Origin: Ailanthus altissimus
Lineage: Eukaryota; Streptophyta; Magnoliopsida; Sapindales; Simaroubaceae
DNA: 64,000 nucleotides
Direction: 5' to 3'
NCBI GenBank assembly: GCA_946807835.1
Contig: OX327683.1
Coordinates: 12,095,001 to 12,159,000, forward strand
Shown here: positions 56,689-64,000 of the stretch, piece after piece
Numbering within the stretch: position 1 is the stretch's first letter
How the letters are laid out: each line of letters begins with the position of its first letter
Translations under genes and position numbers: made by a program
Notes under the pieces: generated by a model
What the model saw: only the letters and a program-made list of their open reading frames with translations
The model's database searches: none
What the model was told of the DNA's origin: nothing

Positions 56689-58976
56689 TTTTTGGGTATG
56701 TGTTTCTTTTGGTTCTGTTTAATTGGTTCGGAAGTGCTTTTATCCAAAATGCTTCTTAAATGATGGGGGTTCGGAAATTCTTTGGTACAAAACTGCCTTT
56801 AGCTCTTTGAGATTGTTTGATAAAGTACTTAAAACTGCTTTTTAAAGAAATCGGCTATCAAGTGCTTCTTCAAAACAAGATATTAGAAAGTGCTTCTTTG
56901 AGAAAATGCTCCAAGTGTATATCTTGTTGTAAACTTATTGTTGATTCAATGATACTGCTTGAAGGGTCTGTGAATGTAATTTGCATAGGTAAAATACAGA
57001 AGCAGAAACTGAAATGTAATGGAAAAAGGCTTTGGGACATAGATTGTTTAGTGTTAGCTGTTTGTATTAACCTTGAAAAATATAATTCTAGTGGAGAAGG
57101 CTAACTTGTCTGGTAAATGTAGTTTATCAAATCAGGTGTATATGTTGGCCCTTCTTGTTTCATCATGGAAACACTATATGAGGCCCCGGATTAGAATTTC
57201 AAATTAGCAGGAATTCATTAATTGTGTTATCTATGCTTTATGTGAAGCTTATCTAGGACTTGTGGCTATCATGGTATCAGTTTAAACTATGGTGCTGACA
57301 ATAGGAATTAGCTTTGTCCAGAGTGCTAATGGTGAGATTTGTTTCATTAGATGCACGATAAGGGCTAATTTAATGTTATCAGTTTTGGAGCACAAGTCAT
57401 ATGGGTGTTTTAGATAGATAGTATGATCATCTAGAGATTTGTTTTTTTTGTTCACTCGAGTAATAAGACATCACGTTTAAGGGCATGGCATTGCTCAATT
57501 TTAGCTTGTGTCGTGTGAGGAATTGTAATTGCTTTATTGGCTGTCAAGATGTTGTAACAGAACTTCCAAAATACTTGGTTGTAAGCCAAGTTTGAGGAAT
57601 TAGGTTATATGGTTGGTTTTTGTAGTACATCCAGCACATTGTTGAGTGAACAGTAATGCAACATATGCATGGAACATATGTTAAGTCGTTACTGATGTTG
57701 ATGAACAAGCATTTCGTCGTTGGGTTGGTGTAAGACTTATCTGCTAACATGTGAGACTTTCTTGAGAGCAGTTCTCTATTGACAAACTTAGGTCCTATAA
57801 TGAAATTACAGATGTCTCTGTATATTTAGTACAAGGTATATGCAGCACACTCACATAAACCAGTTTTGATTTGCACAATGAGTAAAGATATGCGGTAAAT
57901 ATCAGTTGTTGATGGATTGATATCCCAAACTGATTTGAATAGCATGGATTAGCAATTCTTTTTCTTTTGGGTATTGAAAGAAAAATCAATTGTTTTTCCT
58001 TTCTGTCTTCCTTTTTTCCTTTTTTTTTGGTTGGGGCTGTTGTTGGTGCCTTGCTTGATCTCTTTCCAAAGTCATGTGCACTGAATAATTTATTAGAACT
58101 TATTTTTCTTCTTTCTCTTCTATAGTTCATGCTTTTTGAAAGGACATTCAGTATTTGATTTATATTGATCGTGTTGTACCTTTGTTTTTTCATTGTTCAC
58201 TGACCAATTTTCTGTTTTTTGTATTCAGAATTTGACAATTATTGGGATTAATAAGAGAATACCTCAATGTTGAAATGAAGGAACAACTGTGAAGACTATG
58301 GCAGATGATTTGTTGATGTCCTACATTTTAACGAGGCCTAAGTTTGTCAGTGAGGAAGTTACTTTAGCATGAACAGCTCCTTGTAATTCTTTTTAGGGAT
58401 AAGAATATCTTTTTGCAACCTACAGATAAAAAATTTATCATGTTTGCCTTTTGCTCTGACATCTCGAACATAGAAGAGAGTTAAGACAAGGCTATGCATT
58501 TGCCAGTGATGTTTTAGTAGCAATTTGGAAGGGCAGATACGATAGCACATGAAAGAAGGAAATGTTACCAAAAAAAAAAAAAAAAGAAATGAAAAGCTGT
58601 GATGCTTGATGGCATGAGAGTTTCATTAAGCAACTGCTATGGATTCTTGGGAAGTATTTGTATCAGAATTTCATTACTTTTATCATGTAAGTCGAAGTAA
58701 TTTGTATTGTGAAATGTGAGTGGCACAATCTGAGGAAATTGCTTCTCTGCAAATATTTTAAACATACTCAAGTTGCTACAAAATTGCTTCTCTGCAAATA
58801 TTGTAAACATACTCAAGTTACTACAAGAGCCAAGTTCCATATTTTCAATAAGCAATCAGCCCAACATCTTCTTTTGCAGATATCTGTTTTCCAATTTTAT
58901 AAAGTCTTTCACATTTGATTTTTCATTTGTAGTGTAAACCTGGATTATAAAACTGAAGTGGTTGGTTTGATTTTGC
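56689..58976. other. Non-coding sequence downstream of the U11/U12-31K remnant
   Basis: Less AT-extreme than the transposon regions and without recognisable element ends. The first few hundred bases probably include the old 3' untranslated region. Small frames in it (for example at 56817 and 57795) show no family features. Poly-A or poly-T runs occur at 58020 and 58569. No gene is supported. Confidence 0.45.
58738..58828. repeat. 44-bp tandem duplication
   Basis: AATTGCTTCTCTGCAAATAT and the following ACATACTCAAGTTRCTACAA occur twice in a row with two or three differences. Confidence 0.9.
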
Positions 58977-59336
58977 CTACCGTACTCGGGGATCTATCTG
59001 CATCTCCCTAAATTCAGCCCGCTTCTCCTCTAGTCTGCGTGTGAATGAAAATGTATGCTTGTTAATTTGATATAAATCACATAGATATTCACATGAATTC
59101 GGAAAAATAAACAACAGCTTTACCAGCGTTTCATGGTCACCCATAATCTCTTCTATCAACTCCTGTAGTGGTTTATCTGCACTATTTGGAACAAGAGCTG
59201 CAGGAAACACAGCTGGTTCTAGTCTTGCTTGGAAGTGAAAGAACATCTTAAAGCTGGCTGCATAATAGATGTACAAATCAAAGCTAGCAACAGTCATCTT
59301 CAACTTCAGTTGAAAAGAGTCCATAATAACAAGCAC
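58977..59336 (-). CDS. Exon-like segment of an unidentified protein, reverse strand
   Basis: A reverse-strand frame contains a protein-like block: LEPAVFPAALVPNSADKPL, then ELIEEIMGDHETL (about 59120-59230). A second, RLEEKRAEFREMQIDP, lies at about 58985-59030, followed by a stop. Between them is AT-rich sequence with a strong splice-donor-like GGTAAAG after the first block and a TTCACACGCAG acceptor-like end before the second, suggesting two exons and a ~90-bp intron. The simplest donor-acceptor pair does not keep the second block in phase, so either splicing is different or this is a remnant. I do not recognise the family. Upstream exons could lie beyond the retroelement cluster at 59608-63720. 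Confidence 0.4.
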   Translation of the reverse strand: MLVIMDSFQLKLKMTVASFDLYIYYAASFKMFFHFQARLEPAVFPAALVPNSADKPLQELIEEIMGDHETLVKLLFIFPNSCEYLCDLYQINKHTFSFTRRLEEKRAEFREMQIDPRVR

Positions 59337-59607
59337 TACAGATACTCACTTCAAGGTCCAGGTTCTTTTATATTAGCATTAACTCTGGCCTGGATGATTA
59401 TGACAAAATACTACCTCTTGTAAATTTCTAAGAATACCACCCTTTAAAAATGACACATTTTAGTCATTACAAGTAAATTATTAGAAATTCAATATTTCCG
59501 AGCAGCCTGATTTTGTGACACTGGTAAATGTTAAATTGAAGTCAAATTGAAATGTGTAATTGTTTTTCATCCATTCAAATTACCTGGAAAGCATCAATGA
59601 ACATCAT

Positions 59608-60052
59608 CGTTGGAAATTAGCGATTTAACAATCTTGTATAGATAAATATGATAAAAAATGCAAAGAGAGAGTTACATTGAAGTCAAGAATGCATGAGACG
59701 CACAAGGAGGAGCGAAATAGGACTTGAAAGTTGAAAAAAGACGACAATAACGGAGTTTCTGTTTCCCAGGTTGCAGTGCCAGGAACAGAAACTCAAGCAT
59801 CACGACGCTGGAGCGGATTATGACTGGCGCTGCGGCACCTAAGTTCAAGGAAGTCTATTTCCTAATTGGATTGACTTCTTTGAAGGGGTTTCGGACTCTA
59901 AAATATGTTGACTCTTATTTGAACTAGGTTTAAAATTTCTAAGGATGTTTTATTCACTATATAATCTTTATTAACACAAGAAGAAAGACAATCATCTAAA
60001 GTTTTAAGATGTACGCCATAAGAGGGAATAGAGAAGCTAGGTAGGCATTAAG
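59608..60052 (+). repeat. LTR element E, 5' LTR fragment
   Basis: It matches 62796-63290 in order: GAAATTAG start, AACAATCTTGTAT, a GAGCGAAA block, a moderately GC-rich stretch (59765-59850), CCTAATTGGATTGACTTC, and GAGCTAGGTAGGCA-like end. It is cut at 60052 by a copia B/C-family LTR. Confidence 0.75.
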
Positions 60053-62224
60053 TGTTAGAATTTGTGCTTACGTCCACCCCATTATGTATAAATATTTAAT
60101 TATAATATTTATACAATTATCATTTCTAATAAAAATTTTAATGTTATTAATTATTAAATGGTAAGATGCAACGTTTCAGACATTGTATGATATGAAGAAG
60201 TTCAGATATGATTTAAACGAGTTTAGATCAGTGCTAAGAGTTAGCAACGCAAAAAGTTATAAGTATTAAGAATTAGTAATGTTAAGAGTTAACAAGTTAT
60301 AAGAGTTAGCGAAATCTAAAGAGTTAAAGCCTTGTTTGAAATGGGATAAATACTTCAGAATATATTAGTAATGATGTAGCTGTAAAGAGTTGTAGATGGT
60401 GCTAAGAAATGTCATTATGCAAGTATGTTCTTAAACACTATATTCTTGATCTGGATGGTGCAAATGGTTAGTGTTAGCAAACTATGAGCTTAACGGAAGC
60501 TTGTATAAGCATACAGGTATGCAGTAAGAACTGGATACAGAACAAACTCATGAGGACCTCCAATAGACATCTCATAAAGCCATCAATGGAAGGTCTTCTC
60601 AAGTTGAGTAGTATTTGTGGTCTTTTGACCTGAGCGTCATGGTGGGCTTGTGAGTGATCCACCATACTTTGGTTCCAAATATGTCAGAAACTTTTCATGA
60701 TCTGACCGTTGGGTGTCACTGGGTATAGTTCGATGCTCATGGAGTTCGGTGTGCGTAAATATGGGATCCGTCAGCTCATATGAGTGAGTTGTATATCCTG
60801 ATGCTCTGAGATATTATTTTAAGAAATCTTGTGGTCACAAGCATAAACCCTAGAAAATAGTTTCCGTAGGGTTAAACAATATTGTAAAAGTGTTTGCAAA
60901 TATTGTTTATGAAAACACAAATCTGGAGATAAGTTAACGGTTGAGCAATTAGAGATTTTAGGTGATGATTTGTATCTCGTCTTTAAGGATATAATTGACA
61001 GGGAGTATATGTAAATGTTATAACCTCAACTTGTATGGTCTAACTCGTTGTTTTGTAATATTCGTAACATGTGTGTGGAGCATCATTCACGGACGATAGA
61101 AGAGCTCCATATGACAAATCAAGCGTGGACGTAGAGAGTCCCACAATATGAAGTGTATTCGTTGCGCACTATGGCAGCGGACTAGATTGAATAATTAGAT
61201 CTAGTAAATTCCAACAAAATTGAGTAATTATTTCAAGATCCCTCAGGATGTACATTTATCAAGACGTAATTGTTAAGTACATCACTTAATTAGTTAACAA
61301 GACTTGTTGACCAATAGGATGTTGACAAGTGGAATAATTTGGTCCATGAATTATTTTTACATTAAATTTACCATTTAACATTGCTAATAAAAATTAGTAT
61401 AATAAATTATTTATTCAATTTTTTTTGAATAATTAGTTTAATTAAATTTATTAGGTAAAAGTTGAAATATATTACATGGTAGTGGACCATTTATGTTTCA
61501 AATAATATATGTAAAGTAAACCATGATTTTTATATTAAATGAAATGCAAAATGATGGAAGTTGGCATTAGCATAATATAATAATGAAATAAAACTATCAT
61601 TTCTATTATGCAAGATTAGTTGGCCAGCCATTCAACCTTAAAATACAAATATTTTGTATTTAAAATCTAAGAGACAAAATGAATGCTTGAGTGCAATGGT
61701 TGCCACCTGAGAAAATGCATAATGGAGTACTTAAATAATGGTTTTAGTGGAAGGAACACTTAAAATTGAATATTCAAGTGTGAAACTAATTTGGATGATT
61801 TTGATTCATTCCCTCCCAAGAAGAATTCGGCCAAGGCATTATGTAAGAAAGAGAGAATGGTTTTGTTTCTCTCAAGTGTTGAAAGAATAAACACATCTTA
61901 ATCTTTCTCTTTTTTTATGTATGGCCAAAACTATATTAATATTCATAAAAACAAAGATAAATATTCAAAGAATTTGAACACATGTTGCTGAAAATTTATC
62001 AAAGCTATTATTCTATCGTCACAATCTCACCAGATTATTGTGGATTGGAATTATTCAAGAGTAGATTTCAAGGTGAGCTCCAAAGTTGAAATCTTCACTG
62101 AAGTTCATCAAAGGTATGTTTTTGTAACCTTAAGTTGTTAATGATTCAATTTTTATGTGTATATATTAATTATATATTTAATTTCGCTATAAATCGTATA
62201 TATGAGATATGTATTTAGTATAAC
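60053..62224 (+). mobile_element. Copia B/C-family LTR inserted in element E
   Basis: It starts TGTTAGAATTTGTGCTTACG, the best-preserved LTR start of the family. It follows the family landmarks (GATATGAAGAAGTTCAG, AAGAGTTAGCAA, CAACTTGTATGGTC, GTGCGCACTAT-like, GATCCCTCAGGATG) to an AT-rich end near 62224. No internal coding region is attached, so it is a solo or truncated LTR. The element E LTR does not obviously resume after it, so flanking sequence has been deleted. Confidence 0.75.
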
Positions 62225-62795
62225 TTATGGTAAGTTATAGGAGATTGATAGAATAAGATTGAGACTACATGGTGAAAAAGACAAGGGAGGGACTAAGTAT
62301 GAGATTTTATTCCTCATCTCATGAAAACCTAGTGGACTTGAGACTGTTAAATCAGAATAGGGAGATTTATGAAAGATATAAGAAAGGAATACTAAATGAA
62401 AAATAAAAGGATCAAGAAGTGATAAGCACAGTGGAGGCTATGTACTTGAAGAAAAGTGCTTGAATGGGTTCAATATAGGATTGCTGATTTGAAACAGACT
62501 ATAAAAGTAGCTTTTAAAATCATATTACATTGTGGCAGGGGTCAAAAGAGAATGTATGGAAAAAGTAGTAATAGTGAGAATGTGTTTTCATCATTTGGGC
62601 ATTGTGGTCATAGTGTCTTCGAGACATAAGAGATCAAACCATTGAACTACTCTAAACATCAGCATTCTAGAATCTTTGAAGACTATAGTTATAAGATTTG
62701 ATACTTGACTTAGAGACAATGCTAGTGAGCATTAGTCAAGGATGGGTGATAATGATTAGCTTCTTAGAGAGAGATTTTAAATCAAGGAGGAAAAT
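62225..62795 (+). other. Internal 3' region of element E
   Basis: Decayed sequence before an ATCAAGGAGGAAAAT polypurine tract (62781-62795). No polyprotein motif could be assigned, so the superfamily of element E is uncertain. Confidence 0.45.
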
Positions 62796-63720
62796 TGTTA
62801 GAAATTAGTAATTCAACAATCTTGTATGGGCAAGAATTGTAAAGAATACCAAGAGAGAGTCACATTAAAGTCCAGGACGCGTGGGATGTATGAGGAAGAG
62901 CGAAACGGGACTTAAAAGATGAAGAAAGGCTACAAAAATAGGGTTATTGTTGCCCATGCCACAGCGCCATGGCGTTGGGAATAAAAGCTCTAGCACTACA
63001 GTACTGGAGAGCCAAAGTTCGGAGTTAGAGCGAGTTGTGACAACGCCGCAGCGTCAGACACTTGGCACCGCGGTGCCTAAGTTTGGAAAGTCCGTTTCCT
63101 AATTGGATTGACTTCTTTGAAGGGGTTTTGGACTCTAAAATGAGTGGACTTTTATTCCAACTAGGTTTAGGATTTCTAAGGGTGTTTTATTCACAATATA
63201 AGCCTTATTAACACAAGATTAAAGACAAACATATAAAGTTTCAAGATATGGACCATAAAAAGGAATAGATGAGCTAGGTAGGCACTAAATGCGTGGCGTA
63301 CTAGGGTGTAACCTTTGGAGAGTATTTTTCATTTAGTTCTTGAGTGAACAAAAGTAACATCATAAATCCTTTTGGCTTAGATGCTCAGTCTATTCTTGTA
63401 TTCCTTATAGAAATCTCTTATAAGGAGATACTAAGAGGTATTGGAGAATTCATGGTGATTAAGGGTAGATACTTAGGGATTTCTATGTGAGATACTAGGG
63501 TGATCTATATCAGATACTATGGGTATTATGAGATCATTGATGATGTAAGAAGATACTAATCTATATTAATAATAGAAGTTGGATTATAGATGCTCTATAG
63601 ATGTAGGCATTTATGGGCTGAATCACGTATATCTTGTGTTTTGTTGATTGGTTTTTTTTTCTTTATCGGTGTGTTGATTTTATGTATTCTTACTTATAGT
63701 GTGAGTTATATTTTCCACTG
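62796..63720 (+). repeat. LTR element E, 3' LTR (right end approximate)
   Basis: Begins TTGTTAGAAATTAG after the polypurine tract and is homologous to 59608-60052 for ~500 bp. It holds a GC-rich module at 62940-63080 (ACAGCGCCATGGCG, CCGCAGCG, GGCACCGCGGTGCC). The right boundary is uncertain because the first copy is truncated. Confidence 0.65.
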
Positions 63721-64000
63721 CGTATAAAGTCAAAAAGAGGTATTAAGGTTGTGACTTAATTGATGCCATAGAGGTGTCAAACTGAAGTGCATGGCTTGAT
63801 ATCGCAACAATTATTATTTCCTCCCCACTAAGTTGGATAAAAAGCATATCTGTGGTAGTGTTTCTGCAACCTACAAAAGAAAATAAAATTGGTAACATGA
63901 AGAAAAAATTAAAATACAAGATAAACCTTGTTCATCTGATTATTAATTAACAAGGCAATTGAAAGTTTGAGACTCCTAATAACTTCATAAACAAAAGAGG
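63721..64000. other. Window end, possible exon edge on the reverse strand
   Basis: On the reverse strand, TTTTCTTTTGTAG followed by GTTGCAGAAACACTACC (about 63865-63890) looks like a splice acceptor and exon start, and one frame stays open for about 38 codons. This could be an upstream exon of the unidentified gene at 58977-59336, separated from it by the element E cluster. The evidence is weak. Confidence 0.25.

Overview
This window is nuclear DNA from a flowering plant, most likely a eudicot. The evidence is its strong AT-richness, the absence of any bacterial-style gene arrangement, Ty1/copia and Ty3/gypsy elements with tRNA-iMet type primer sites, RICESLEEPER-like hAT elements, and a plant-type U11/U12-31K gene with an RRM followed by a CCHC knuckle. 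Most of the window is transposable-element sequence. All identified protein-coding regions are decayed. I found no intact cellular gene, no convincing tRNA or rRNA, and no CRISPR array.

Region 1 (about 1.4-36.5 kb) is a nest of elements inside elements. The outermost host is a copia reverse transcriptase (copia A) that stops at 1758 and resumes at 35078. Inside it lies a SIRE/Maximus-like copia (LTRs 1778-2962 and 33281-35077). That element is interrupted by copia B (3243 to about 17822), which is itself interrupted in its reverse transcriptase by copia C (8805-16660, degenerate target duplication). The SIRE-like body also carries a gypsy 3' end (19861-23285), a gypsy-type solo LTR (23483-24956, target duplication ATTTG), a compact reverse-strand copia D (25559-30105, target duplication GAAAC), a hAT element with an amplified minisatellite (30469-32872) and a small inverted-repeat element in its 3' LTR (33630-34057).

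Region 2 (about 36.5-43.6 kb) holds a 1-kb foldback element, a second hAT element (38533-40769), a decayed first copy of the 5' end of a U11/U12-31K gene (40925-41120), and palindromic GC-headed repeats that begin a large terminal-inverted-repeat element (about 41.6-50.5 kb).

Region 3 (about 43.6-50.5 kb) is the inside of that large element. It contains reverse-strand LTRs of the copia B/C family, one of them split by a gypsy solo LTR (45855-48699) with a perfect GAGAC duplication, plus tRNA-like inverted repeats.

Region 4 (50.5-56.7 kb) is a broken gene for the minor-spliceosome protein U11/U12-31K. Its start codon and first 20 codons are at 50614-50673. A 4.4-kb hAT element with a nearly complete but broken BED/hAT transposase follows (50674-55046), and the rest of the gene is at 55995-56688. 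About 0.9 kb, made of the hAT right end plus the adjacent exon, has been tandemly duplicated. The neighbouring decayed copy shows the sites before both the hAT and the large inverted-repeat insertions.

Region 5 (56.7-64 kb) contains non-coding DNA, an unidentified exon-like segment on the reverse strand (58977-59336), and another LTR element whose first LTR is interrupted by one more copia B/C-family LTR.
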